NCBI GenBank assembly: GCA_964624465.1
Contig: CAZUZD010000230.1
Coordinates: 1-10,064 of the forward strand
Source: CAZUZD01 sp964624465
Lineage (GTDB): Bacteria; Planctomycetota; Planctomycetia; Isosphaerales; Isosphaeraceae
Reading direction: 5' to 3'
Length of the DNA: 10,064 bases
Positions 1 to 6,142 of this stretch are shown here, piece by piece. The first letter of the stretch is position 1. Every line of letters starts with the position of its first letter. The notes below the pieces were generated by a model. The model was given only the letters and a program-made list of their open reading frames with translations. It searched no databases and was not told the DNA's origin. A program made the translations under genes and the position numbers.

Positions 1-673
1 CGATCACAACCGCTCGGCCTGGCGGGTGGGGCTGGCGCCGGTGGTGGTGGGCCAGCCGACGGCGCCCCGGACCCGGGTGGTGGCCCGGTTCGCGCACGGC
101 CTGCCGCTGCGGCTGGAGTTGCAGCCCTCGGCGCGGCCGGCGCCGCCGCAGCCGCCGCGCGGCACCCGGCCGGTGCGGCTCGGCCAGCCGGGCTTCGATC
201 GCGACTTCCTGGTGCAGGCCAACGACCCCGAGCTGGCCCGCGGCCTGCTCGACTCCGAGGCCGTCCGCCGCAGCCTCGACGAGCTCCGCCGCCTGGCGCC
301 GCCGGCCGGCATGCTGCTGTCGATCAACCCCGAGCGGCTGCTGGTCCAGGTCGACCGCAACCTGGGCCTGCAGGTGACGCTGCTCGAGGCGATCGTGCGC
401 CGCACGATGGCGATCCACGACGCGCTGCTGCAGAGCGTGCCGGCGCGGCTGGGCGAGGGCGTGAGCATCGTGACCGTCGGCGCCGCCGAGCCGGAGGAGG
501 GCCCGCCACGGTGCGAGGTCTGCGGCGACCCGATCGTGAACGCCCACGTCGTCTGCACCCTGTGCCAGACCCCCTGCCACGCCGACTGCTGGGGCTTCGT
601 CGGCGGCTGCTCGACGTTCGGCTGCACGGGCAAGGCCTCGACCCCCGCGCCGGCCCGACCGGCGGCCGGCTGA
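1..673 (+). CDS. Uncharacterised protein with C-terminal prokaryotic RING-like zinc finger (5' end missing)
   Basis: The frame is already open at the left edge (it reads DHNRSAWR before a possible GTG at 26), so the true start is probably outside the window; 223 residues are visible. The N-terminal two thirds contain a segment of the type FDRDFLVQANDPELARGLL, which I recognise only from uncharacterised bacterial proteins. The C-terminal 45 residues hold a cysteine/histidine cluster. Counting from the GTG, the likely zinc ligands are C163, C166, C177, C180, H185 (or C184), C188, C195 and C200, arranged CxxC-x10-CxxC-x3-CHxxCW-x6-C-x4-C. This is the cross-brace spacing of the bacterial RING families (Pfam Prok-RING type) common in planctomycetes. 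Such a finger may bind protein, but no ubiquitin-like partner is visible and I assign no activity. A Pro/Ala-rich tail follows. The zinc-finger call is firm; the rest is of unknown function. Confidence 0.8.
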   Translation, partial: DHNRSAWRVGLAPVVVGQPTAPRTRVVARFAHGLPLRLELQPSARPAPPQPPRGTRPVRLGQPGFDRDFLVQANDPELARGLLDSEAVRRSLDELRRLAPPAGMLLSINPERLLVQVDRNLGLQVTLLEAIVRRTMAIHDALLQSVPARLGEGVSIVTVGAAEPEEGPPRCEVCGDPIVNAHVVCTLCQTPCHADCWGFVGGCSTFGCTGKASTPAPARPAAG

Positions 674-690
674 GCCCCGCCGGCAGCCGA

Positions 691-719
691 TTGTCAAGCC
701 GCGGCGATGCGGCCACACT
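691..719 (+). promoter_or_regulatory. Weak sigma70-like promoter candidate for the M24 peptidase
   Basis: TTGTCA (691-696, five of six matches to the -35 consensus) is followed 17 bases later by CACACT (714-719, three of six to the -10 consensus). It lies in the 157-base gap between the RING-protein stop and the peptidase start. The -10 match is poor, so this is only a candidate. Confidence 0.22.
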
Positions 720-733
720 AGCTGTCTCGTCCC

Positions 734-753
734 CGCCCGCAATCTCGCGGGCG
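734..753 (+). other. Small hairpin in the peptidase leader
   Basis: CGCCCGC (734-740) and GCGGGCG (747-753) pair perfectly over 7 bp with the loop AATCTC. No U-tract follows, so it does not look like an intrinsic terminator of the upstream gene. It would lie in the 5' leader if the promoter just upstream is used. A short GC stem like this can arise by chance at this base composition. Confidence 0.3.
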
Positions 754-816
754 CCACCGTGACCGCGGGTGCGTCCTCCCCCCCAGACTGTCCCGCACCC
801 GCGATCGGCGGCCCAC

Positions 817-820
817 GGAG
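817..820 (+). promoter_or_regulatory. Ribosome binding site that selects the ATG at 831
   Basis: GGAG lies 10 bases upstream of ATG 831. An in-frame GTG at 759 would add 24 low-complexity Pro/Ser/Gly residues and has no comparable Shine-Dalgarno sequence. The ATG is therefore preferred. Confidence 0.6.
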
Positions 821-830
821 CCCCTCGCCC

Positions 831-2018
831 ATGTTCGACCTGTCGGCCATCCAGGACGCGCTGCGACACTTCGGCCTCGACGGCTGGCTGCTCTACGACT
901 TCCGCGGCAGCAACCTGCTCACCCGCCGGGTGCTCGGCCTGGACACGAAGCCGCCCACCTCGCGGCGGTTCTTCTACTTCATCCCGGTCGCCGGCGTGCC
1001 CGTCAAGATCGTGCACCGGATCGAGCCGGCGGTGCTCGACCACCTGCCGGGCACCAGGCGGGTGTACCTGAAGTGGCAGGAGCTGGAGGAGGCGCTCCGC
1101 GACGCCGTCGGCGGCGTGAAGCGGCTGGCGCTGGAGTGGGCCCCCGGGGTGTCCAACCCGTACATCAGCCGGGTCGACGCCGGCACCGTCGAGGCGATCC
1201 GCTCGTTCGGGCCTGAGCCGGTGAGCTCGGGCGATCTGATCCAGCTCTTCGAGTCGGTCTGGGACGACGAGCAGTGGGCCCTGCACCAGCAGGCCGAGCG
1301 CGGCACCACCGCGGCCTACGAGCTGGTCTGGGACCTCGTCGCGGACGCCGTCCGCTCGGGCCGGACGATCACCGAGTGCCAGGTGCAGTCGGCGATCATG
1401 GACCACTTCGGCCGGCTCGGGCTCACGACCTACAGCCCGCCGATCGTGGGCGTGAACGCGCACAGCGGCGACCCGCACTTCGAGAACACCGCCGCCAACG
1501 ACACGCCGATCCGCGAGGGCGACCTGCTGCTGGTCGACCTCTGGGCCAAGGTCGATAAGCCGCGCGCCGTCTACAGCGACCTGACGCGCATGGGCTTCGT
1601 GGGCACCGAGGTGCCGAACCCCTACGCGCAGATCTTCCACGTCGTGGCCACGGCCCGCGACGCAGCCATCGAGCGGGTGCGGTCGGCCTTCGCCGGCAAT
1701 CGGCCGCTGCGGGGCTACGAGGTCGACGATGCCGCGCGTCGGGTGATCGAGGAAGCCGGCTTCGGCAAGCAGTTCGCGCACCGCACCGGGCACAACATCG
1801 GCCAGGAGGTGCACGGCAACGGCGCGCACATGGACAACATCGAGACCCACGAGGAGCGGCTGGTGCTGCCCCGCACCTGCTTCTCGATCGAGCCGGGCAT
1901 CTACTTCGACGACTTCGGCGTCCGCAGCGAGGTCAACGTGTACATCGACGCGCAGGGCGGCGTGCACGTCACCGGCGGCCCCGTCCAGGAGCGCATCGAG
2001 GCGATCCTGGCCCGCTGA
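831..2018 (+). CDS. M24-family metallopeptidase, Xaa-Pro dipeptidase/aminopeptidase type
   Basis: A 395-residue protein with the two-domain layout of creatinase/prolidase enzymes: an N-terminal substrate-positioning domain (about 1-145) and a C-terminal pita-bread catalytic domain (about 150-390). All five dinuclear-metal ligands of the M24 family can be read: D236 (LLVDLW), D250 (YSDLTR), H321 (HRTGHNIG), E354 (SIEPGIY) and E367 (VRSEVNV). A histidine in DPHF (H216) sits where the family has a substrate-binding histidine. It probably removes or hydrolyses an N-terminal residue next to proline in cytoplasmic peptides; exact specificity cannot be read. No signal peptide is seen. ATG 831 has GGAG 10 bases upstream. 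The transporter gene begins 47 bases downstream and could be cotranscribed. Sure of the family, not of the substrate. Confidence 0.92.
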   Translation: MFDLSAIQDALRHFGLDGWLLYDFRGSNLLTRRVLGLDTKPPTSRRFFYFIPVAGVPVKIVHRIEPAVLDHLPGTRRVYLKWQELEEALRDAVGGVKRLALEWAPGVSNPYISRVDAGTVEAIRSFGPEPVSSGDLIQLFESVWDDEQWALHQQAERGTTAAYELVWDLVADAVRSGRTITECQVQSAIMDHFGRLGLTTYSPPIVGVNAHSGDPHFENTAANDTPIREGDLLLVDLWAKVDKPRAVYSDLTRMGFVGTEVPNPYAQIFHVVATARDAAIERVRSAFAGNRPLRGYEVDDAARRVIEEAGFGKQFAHRTGHNIGQEVHGNGAHMDNIETHEERLVLPRTCFSIEPGIYFDDFGVRSEVNVYIDAQGGVHVTGGPVQERIEAILAR

Positions 2019-2065
2019 TCCGAGCGCCCCCGAACCCGACTCGACGCCCTCCGGAGCCCGACCGC

Positions 2066-3505
2066 ATGAGCGCCACGGATGGAACGCCCCGCGGTCCCGA
2101 GCCCGCCCCCAGCACCGCCCTCACCACCGCCGCCGCCGCCGCTCCCGCCCCGCGGCGGGGGTGGCTGGCGACGCTGGGGCTCGACCGGCCCGAGCTGCGG
2201 GCCTGGGCGCTGTACGACTGGGCGAACTCGGCGATGGTCACGACGATCATCGCCGCCGTGTTCCCGATCTACTACGGCAAGGTGGCCTGCGACGGCTTCC
2301 CCAACGGCCTGAGCACGCAGTACTTCGCCACGATCACGACCCTGGCGATGGTCATCATCGCCGTGATGGCCCCGATCCTGGGCACGCTGGCCGATACCCG
2401 GCCGATCAAGAAGCGGTTGCTGGGCGGGTTCCTGGTGCTGGGCGTGCTGGCGGTGGCCGGCATGTTCTTCATCGAGCGCGGGCAGTGGCTGCTGGCCTCG
2501 GTGCTGTTCATCCTGGCGAACATCGGGGCCAACGGCAGCTTCGTGTTCTACGACTCGCTGCTGCCGCACATCGCCCACGACGAGGAGATGGACCGGGTCT
2601 CGACGGCCGGCTACGCGCTCGGGTACGTCGGCGGCGGCATCCTGCTGGCCCTGAACCTGGCGTGGATCATGAAGCCGGAGTGGTTCGGGCTGCCCTCGGG
2701 TCCGAACCTGACGCCGTCGCAGCAGACGTTGCCGTCGCGGCTGGCGTTCCTGTCGGTGGCCGTGTGGTGGGCGGGGTTCGCCATCCCGCTGTTCCGCCGC
2801 GTGCCCGAGCCGCCGGTGGTCATCGACCCCCACCGGCGCGCCGGCGAGGGGCCGGCCGCCGAGGCGTTCCGCCGCCTGGCGCAGACGGGCCGCGAGCTGG
2901 GCCAGTACAAGCAGGGGCTGATCATGCTCCTGGCGTTCCTGATCTACAACGACGGCATCGGCACGATCATCCGCCTGGCCACCAAGTACGGCGAGGAGCT
3001 GGGCATGGGCGAGGGGACCATGATCGGCTCGCTGATCCTGGTCCAGTTCGTCGGCATCCCCTTCGCCTTCCTCTTCGGCGCCCTGGCCGGCCGGTTCCGG
3101 GCCAAGGTGCTGATCCTGTTCTCGCTGGTCGTCTACGTGGGAATCACCCTGCTCGGCTACTGGATGACGACCGACTTCCACTTCGTGCTGCTGGCCGTGC
3201 TGGTGGCGATGGTCCAGGGCGGCAGCCAGGCGCTGAGCCGGTCGCTGTTCGCGAGCCTGATCCCGCGGCACAAGTCGGGCGAGTTCTTCGGCTTCTTCGC
3301 CGTCGTCGAGAAGTTCGCCGGCATCATCGGCCCGGCGCTCTTCGCCCTGAGCCTGGCGATCACCGGCTCGACCCGCGGCTCGATCCTGACCGTCATCCCC
3401 TTCTTCCTGATCGGCGGCGCGCTGCTGCTGCTCGTCGACGTCGACGCCGGCCGCAAGATCGCCCGCGCCGGGGTGGAACCCCCGGCCGAGCTCCCCGGGA
3501 CCTGA
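2066..3505 (+). CDS. Major facilitator transporter, UMF1 / Atg22-like family
   Basis: A 479-residue polytopic membrane protein with about twelve hydrophobic segments. UMF1-type signatures are present: ALYDWANSA (47-55) at the start of the first helix, GTLADTRPIKKR (106-117, loop 2-3 motif), FYDSLLPHIA (161-170), GYALGYVGGG (182-191), FLIYNDGIGT (291-300) and VQGGSQALSRSLFASLIP (383-400). The first 30 residues are Ala/Pro-rich and probably disordered. Yeast Atg22 exports amino acids from the vacuole; bacterial substrates are mostly unknown, so I name none. ATG 2066 has GGAG nine bases upstream. It follows the M24 peptidase by 47 bases in the same direction, so amino acid or peptide-product efflux is conceivable, but that is inference. 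No clear terminator follows; the next sequence runs into low-complexity DNA and the scaffold gap. Confidence 0.93.
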   Translation: MSATDGTPRGPEPAPSTALTTAAAAAPAPRRGWLATLGLDRPELRAWALYDWANSAMVTTIIAAVFPIYYGKVACDGFPNGLSTQYFATITTLAMVIIAVMAPILGTLADTRPIKKRLLGGFLVLGVLAVAGMFFIERGQWLLASVLFILANIGANGSFVFYDSLLPHIAHDEEMDRVSTAGYALGYVGGGILLALNLAWIMKPEWFGLPSGPNLTPSQQTLPSRLAFLSVAVWWAGFAIPLFRRVPEPPVVIDPHRRAGEGPAAEAFRRLAQTGRELGQYKQGLIMLLAFLIYNDGIGTIIRLATKYGEELGMGEGTMIGSLILVQFVGIPFAFLFGALAGRFRAKVLILFSLVVYVGITLLGYWMTTDFHFVLLAVLVAMVQGGSQALSRSLFASLIPRHKSGEFFGFFAVVEKFAGIIGPALFALSLAITGSTRGSILTVIPFFLIGGALLLLVDVDAGRKIARAGVEPPAELPGT

Positions 3506-3590
3506 GCCCGCGGCAACTCGCAATCCCTGACGCCTCGGCCCCGGGATGCCCTGTCGGGCTCGTCGACCGATTGGCCGAAGTCCGGTGTGG
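3506..3590. other. Intergenic tail after the transporter
   Basis: This is ordinary GC-rich sequence between the transporter stop and the homopolymer tract. I see no gene, convincing stem with U-tract or promoter in it. Together with the tract, the N run and 3677-3985 it makes up the 480-base gene-free stretch 3506-3985. Confidence 0.5.
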
Positions 3591-3666
3591 CGGGGGGGGG
3601 GGGGGCCGGGGGGGCCCCCCCCCCACAGGGGGGGCACCCCCCCGGCGCGCCCGCGGGGGGGGCGCC
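3591..3666. repeat. Poly-G/poly-C low-complexity tract at a contig end, probable sequencing artefact
   Basis: Long homopolymers follow one another: 14 G (3592-3605), 7 G (3608-3614) running straight into 10 C (3615-3624), 7 G (3628-3634), 7 C (3637-3643) and 8 G (3655-3662), ending at the N run. Such G and C runs directly against a gap are typical of poly-G read ends or a collapsed, badly resolved GC hairpin. Nothing similar occurs elsewhere in the window, so the exact bases should not be trusted. Confidence 0.75.
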
Positions 3667-3676
3667 NNNNNNNNNN
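3667..3676. other. Scaffold gap (10 N)
   Basis: Ten consecutive Ns. A round number like this is usually an assembler placeholder, so the true distance between the transporter side and the pcs side is unknown. Intervening sequence or genes could be missing. Confidence 0.95.
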
Positions 3677-3985
3677 GCCTCCGCAGCATGGCCACGCTGC
3701 GCTCAGGCCACGGCACACGGCAGGCGACACCGGCGCGACGTCCGTTCTTGGAGGTCGGTTGAGCAGGGCGAAATCCGACGGTCCCGAGGGCGCCCGCCTG
3801 TCGTCCAGCCGACCCGGCTGCTGCGGCGGGCGTGCATCCAGTTTGCGGGCGTCGGTTGCCCCGGTTTCGGAGGGTGGATCCTCCGCCCAAAGCGGCGCAA
3901 TCCACCAGGCCGGGAGTGGGGCCTCCGCGCTATCGCGGCGGATGACGCTCCGCGGATCCGCCCGACAGAACCCTCGGATGCCCGC
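3677..3985. other. Non-coding region downstream of pcs with short inverted repeats
   Basis: About 310 bases with no credible gene on either strand. Three small symmetric elements can be read: a 6-bp stem CGGAGG/CCTCCG (3868-3873 with 3880-3885), a 5-bp stem CCGCG/CGCGG with loop CTAT (3925-3938), and a 10-base perfect palindrome GCGGATCCGC (3952-3961). They lie 25 to 120 bases beyond the pcs stop on the minus strand, so one could act in transcription termination. None is followed by a T-run, so no intrinsic terminator can be called. Confidence 0.4.
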
Positions 3986-4888
3986 TCAGGCGGCGGGGGC
4001 CGGGCGGGGGCGGCGCCAGTGCTGGAAGGTGACGATCCAGGAGGCGGCGAAGTAGTAGATCGGGTACAGCACCGAGACCCAGAGCAGCCCCTTGGCGAGG
4101 TTCAGGCCGGGGGCCCGCAGGTCGCCCATCTGCCAGATGACGTAGAGCAGCGGGGCCGTCCAGACGGCGCCCAGGATCGTGCTCCAGCGGTTCAGGCGGC
4201 CGGGCTGCGAGGGGTACAGGTACTTGCTGGGCACAAACGTCATCAGGCCCAGCACGACCAGGATGCCCAGGGCCACGTTGCCGGGCAGTTGCAGGGCGTA
4301 GAGGTAGAAGGCGACGACGTTCCAGAGCGAGGGGAAGCCGAGGAAGAAGCCGTCGTCGGTCTTGATCGAGACCTGGCAGAACCCGTAGGCGCTGGCGAGC
4401 AGGGGCACGGCCAGCCAGGCCTCGGTGCCGGCCGGCAGCAGGCCGGCGCGCCAGATGAGCATCAGCGGGATGAAGGTGTACGTGAGGAAGTCGGTGATGT
4501 CGTCGAGCCGGCGGCCGTCGAAGCCGGGCACGACGCGCTTCACGTCGACGGCGCGGGCGAAGGTGCCATCGGTGGCGTCGATCAGGGTGGCCAGGACCAT
4601 CAGGGCGAAGCAGCCCTGGAAGGCCGACGCATCCCCGCGCACCAGCAGCGCGGCCATGGCGCCGGCGACGACCAGGCCCATCGCCGTGTACGCGTGCACG
4701 GCCCACGCCGCGGCCTTGCGGAGCCGGGTCGGCTGCCGCTGCGGGCGGACGGTCGGCGTGCCGCGGCCGGGGTACCGGCCCCGCTCCCGGTTGGCCAGGC
4801 GGGTCTGACGACCGACCTGGATCCGGCGGCCGGTCTCCATCATCCAGCGGGCCACCTGCTGCGACGGCTTGGCACGACGTCCGACCAT
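3986..4888 (-). CDS. pcs: Phosphatidylcholine synthase (CDP-diacylglycerol--choline O-phosphatidyltransferase)
   Basis: A 300-residue integral membrane enzyme of the CDP-alcohol phosphatidyltransferase family. The metal/CDP-binding motif is complete: D104-x2-D107-G108-x2-A111-R112-x12-G125-x3-D129-x3-D133. The 12-residue spacer with VKRVVP inside it is characteristic of Pcs and longer than in other family members. Further Pcs-type motifs are FFLGFPSLWNVVAFY (181-195) and FVPSKYLYPS (218-227). About eight hydrophobic stretches follow residue 62. In known bacteria Pcs condenses choline with CDP-diacylglycerol at the inner membrane, giving phosphatidylcholine and CMP (EC 2.7.8.24). Residues 1-58 are a strongly basic extension missing from typical Pcs of about 240 residues; ATG 4888 is a reasonable start but has only a weak GGGGG upstream, and M16/M17 are alternatives. 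It is the last of three co-oriented choline-pathway genes, 104 bases after the methyltransferase, with a strong hairpin between them. Confidence 0.87.
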   Translation of the reverse strand: MVGRRAKPSQQVARWMMETGRRIQVGRQTRLANRERGRYPGRGTPTVRPQRQPTRLRKAAAWAVHAYTAMGLVVAGAMAALLVRGDASAFQGCFALMVLATLIDATDGTFARAVDVKRVVPGFDGRRLDDITDFLTYTFIPLMLIWRAGLLPAGTEAWLAVPLLASAYGFCQVSIKTDDGFFLGFPSLWNVVAFYLYALQLPGNVALGILVVLGLMTFVPSKYLYPSQPGRLNRWSTILGAVWTAPLLYVIWQMGDLRAPGLNLAKGLLWVSVLYPIYYFAASWIVTFQHWRRPRPAPAA

Positions 4889-4936
4889 GGTTCGACCCCC
4901 GGGCGGGTGGAATGGCTCGTCCCTGACGGGACCGCC

Positions 4937-4970
4937 CCCGGCGGCCGGGCCCCTCGGGGCGGCCGCCGGG
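4937..4970 (-). other. Intercistronic hairpin between methyltransferase and pcs
   Basis: CCCGGCGGCCG (4937-4947) pairs perfectly with CGGCCGCCGGG (4960-4970), an 11-bp all-GC stem around a 12-base loop that can itself fold (CCC with GGG around CTCG). No T-run follows on the minus strand, so it is not a standard intrinsic terminator. In the transcript it would sit 23-56 bases after the methyltransferase stop and 49 bases before the pcs start. It may stabilise the upstream mRNA, pause polymerase or limit readthrough into pcs. Confidence 0.5.
4945..4960. repeat. 16-base direct repeat, copy 1 (pcs leader)
   Basis: CCGGGCCCCTCGGGGC occurs here and, identically, at 5979-5994 in the methyltransferase leader. 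Both copies form or close the loop of a GC hairpin. The low complexity of the sequence makes chance recurrence possible. Confidence 0.5.
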
Positions 4971-4992
4971 ACGGTCGGGGTAGGTTCTCGAC

Positions 4993-5799
4993 TCAGGCCT
5001 TGTCCGCGACGTAGATGCCCCAGCGCATGTCGCCGGCCTGGCAGAAGCGGACCTTCATGGCCCAGCGCTCGAGGATGTAGTTCAGGTCCTCGGCGGTGAA
5101 GTGCTTGAGGAACTCGGTCCGGTGCGTCTCGAGCCGGGCCATCTCCTCCTGGAGGATCCGGATGAACCGCGCCGTGGCGTCCTCGACCTTCACGTTGGTG
5201 AAGCCGGCGCCTTCGAGCAGCTTGCCGTAGGCGGTGGGGCTCACGACGTGGTAGCCGGTCTTCTGGATGTAGGCGTCGAACTCGGGCGCCGCCGGGGCCT
5301 CGCCGCGGGCGTAGTCGGTGATGACCAGCCGGCCGCCGGGATTCAGGAGGTCGTAGATCCGCTTGAAGAGACCCGGCTTGTCCGGGACGTGCATCAGGGC
5401 GTCGCGGCTCCAGCCGATGTCGTAGGTGCCGAGCGGGTACTTGAGCACGTCGCCCAGGATGAACCGGACGGTCTCGCTCATGCCGGCCTCGGCGGCCCGC
5501 TCGTGAGCGATCGCGACCATCTCCTCGGCCAGGTCGATGCCGGTGACGTCGCAGCCGTACTTCTCGGCCAGGTAGAACATCGCGCCGCCGATGCCGCAGC
5601 CGATGTCCAGCACCTTGGCGCCCTGGCGGAGCGTGTCGCCGAGCTTCTCGCAGAGGTACAGGGTGGTCTCGTGGCCGCCGGTCGAGATGTACCCGTCGCC
5701 GAAGACCTTCTCGTACCGCAGGATGCTGGTCCGGCTGTACTGGCCGTTGTTGTCGAAGCCCGTCTTGCCCGTGCTGCTGGCAGTCGCCTTGTCCGACAT
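4993..5799 (-). CDS. Phosphoethanolamine N-methyltransferase (PMT family)
   Basis: A 268-residue class I SAM-dependent methyltransferase. SAM-site motifs: VLDIGCGIGG (63-72), GIDL (87-90), GDVL (116-119), PGGRLVITDY (154-163). Across its length it aligns with the Plasmodium falciparum enzyme, which I recalled from memory. NNGQY (17-21) and YISTGG (37-42) match the N-terminal substrate lid, SRDALMHV (131-138) the catalytic loop, and the tail fits too. Conserved active-site residues (Plasmodium numbers in brackets): Q20 (18), Y21 (19), Y29 (27), S39 (37), D133 (128), H137 (132), Y163 (160), Y177 (175), Y183 (181), K249 (247). Phosphate-contacting R179 is replaced by T181. The family methylates phosphoethanolamine three times to phosphocholine (EC 2.1.1.103). 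It is cytoplasmic, with no membrane segment. ATG 5799 has AGGAGA 11 bases upstream. It lies between an ethanolamine/choline kinase-like gene and pcs, supporting a choline role. Confidence 0.88.
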   Translation of the reverse strand: MSDKATASSTGKTGFDNNGQYSRTSILRYEKVFGDGYISTGGHETTLYLCEKLGDTLRQGAKVLDIGCGIGGAMFYLAEKYGCDVTGIDLAEEMVAIAHERAAEAGMSETVRFILGDVLKYPLGTYDIGWSRDALMHVPDKPGLFKRIYDLLNPGGRLVITDYARGEAPAAPEFDAYIQKTGYHVVSPTAYGKLLEGAGFTNVKVEDATARFIRILQEEMARLETHRTEFLKHFTAEDLNYILERWAMKVRFCQAGDMRWGIYVADKA

Positions 5800-5810
5800 C
5801 GCGGTGGGGA

Positions 5811-5816
5811 TCTCCT
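5811..5816 (-). promoter_or_regulatory. Ribosome binding site of the methyltransferase
   Basis: On the minus strand AGGAGA lies 11 bases upstream of ATG 5799. It is the best Shine-Dalgarno match in the cluster, which supports this start and suggests strong translation. Confidence 0.65.
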
Positions 5817-5978
5817 GGGGGCTGCGAGAGCGATTGCGCGGCGACGGCCGACGCGGGAGTGGGGGAGTCTGGCGGCCCCGAGGCCGAGCGCTCGCCCGGG
5901 GTTCGTCGCGGCCATCGGACCCGCCAGCCGCCCCGTGAGGACGCCCGTGCGGCCGACAGTCGCCATCGAGCCCGGGTT

Positions 5979-5994
5979 CCGGGCCCCTCGGGGC
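5979..5994. repeat. 16-base direct repeat, copy 2 (methyltransferase leader)
   Basis: CCGGGCCCCTCGGGGC, identical to 4945-4960 in the pcs leader. The two copies stand in the same orientation relative to the genes they precede, 180 bases before the methyltransferase ATG and 57 bases before the pcs ATG. Confidence 0.5.
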
Positions 5995-5997
5995 CCG
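5980..5997 (-). other. GC hairpin in the methyltransferase leader
   Basis: CGGGCCC (5980-5986) and GGGCCCG (5991-5997) form a perfect 7-bp stem with a four-base loop (CTCG on plus, CGAG on minus). No U-tract follows. It overlaps the 16-base repeat, and its arm could instead pair with 5874-5883. Confidence 0.45.
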
Positions 5998-6057
5998 CTC
6001 GGCTCGCGGCCGGATCCAGCCTGAGGCATCGCAGGATCGCGGCCCGGCAAGGGAGCA

Positions 6058-6086
6058 ATTGTAGCGTCCAGGCCCGCCCGCTCCAA
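6058..6086 (-). promoter_or_regulatory. Sigma70-like promoter candidate for methyltransferase-pcs
   Basis: Reading the minus strand, TTGGAG (6086-6081; matches TTG of the -35) is followed after 17 bases by TACAAT (6063-6058), five of six matches to the -10 consensus and one of few AT-rich hexamers nearby. It would start transcription near 6050, about 250 bases before ATG 5799, letting methyltransferase and pcs be expressed apart from the kinase. Confidence 0.4.
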
Positions 6087-6098
6087 GACGTTCCGCCA

Positions 6099-6113
6099 GA
6101 CCCGGTTCGGGTC
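6099..6113 (-). other. Hairpin downstream of the kinase gene
   Basis: GACCCG (6099-6104) and CGGGTC (6108-6113) pair over 6 bp with a 3-base loop, 30 bases after the kinase stop. No T-run follows on the minus strand, so any terminator role would have to be Rho-assisted or partial. Confidence 0.3.
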
Positions 6114-6142
6114 CCGGCCTCCTCAGCAGTCGAGATCCCGCC

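Larger units (their letters stand above)
5800..6142 (-). other. 343-base gene-free region: kinase 3' end and methyltransferase leader
   Basis: No credible gene on either strand. The region holds a promoter candidate (6058-6086), a hairpin just past the kinase stop (6099-6113), a 7-bp GC hairpin with a 16-base repeat (5979-5997) and a 10-base palindrome CGAGCGCTCG (5885-5894). GGCCCCGAGG (5874-5883) is the reverse complement of 5986-5995, so it could pair with one arm of the 5980-5997 hairpin as an alternative fold. If the promoter is real the leader is about 250 bases, long enough for regulation. I do not recognise a known SAM, SAH or other riboswitch in it. Confidence 0.45.

Noticed and set aside
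759..830. GTG at 759 as start of the M24 peptidase
   Set aside because: It adds 24 low-complexity residues before the conserved N-terminal domain and has no Shine-Dalgarno, whereas ATG 831 has GGAG at 10 bases.
324..3730. Very long open frames antisense to the M24 peptidase and the transporter (up to about 600 codons), plus a plus-strand frame shifted against the transporter
   Set aside because: Their translations are Arg/Gly/Ala/Pro-rich with no recognisable family, and some run through the N gap. The genes in the opposite or alternate frame have clear motifs and start sites. They are a by-product of GC-rich third positions.
3952..3961. Perfect palindrome GCGGATCCGC as an operator or attachment site
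   Set aside because: A single 10-base GC palindrome with no partner copy and no integrase or regulator nearby; expected by chance in this composition.
4993..5799. Methyltransferase as a PmtA-type phosphatidylethanolamine methyltransferase
   Set aside because: The N-terminal NNGQY...YISTGG lid, the SRDALMH loop and the conserved tyrosine set match the soluble phosphobase family; there is no membrane-binding amphipathic N-terminus as expected for PmtA.
5101..6024. A 307-codon plus-strand frame opposite the methyltransferase and its leader
   Set aside because: It is the mirror of the methyltransferase codons with no family resemblance; the minus-strand reading has complete catalytic motifs and a good ribosome binding site.
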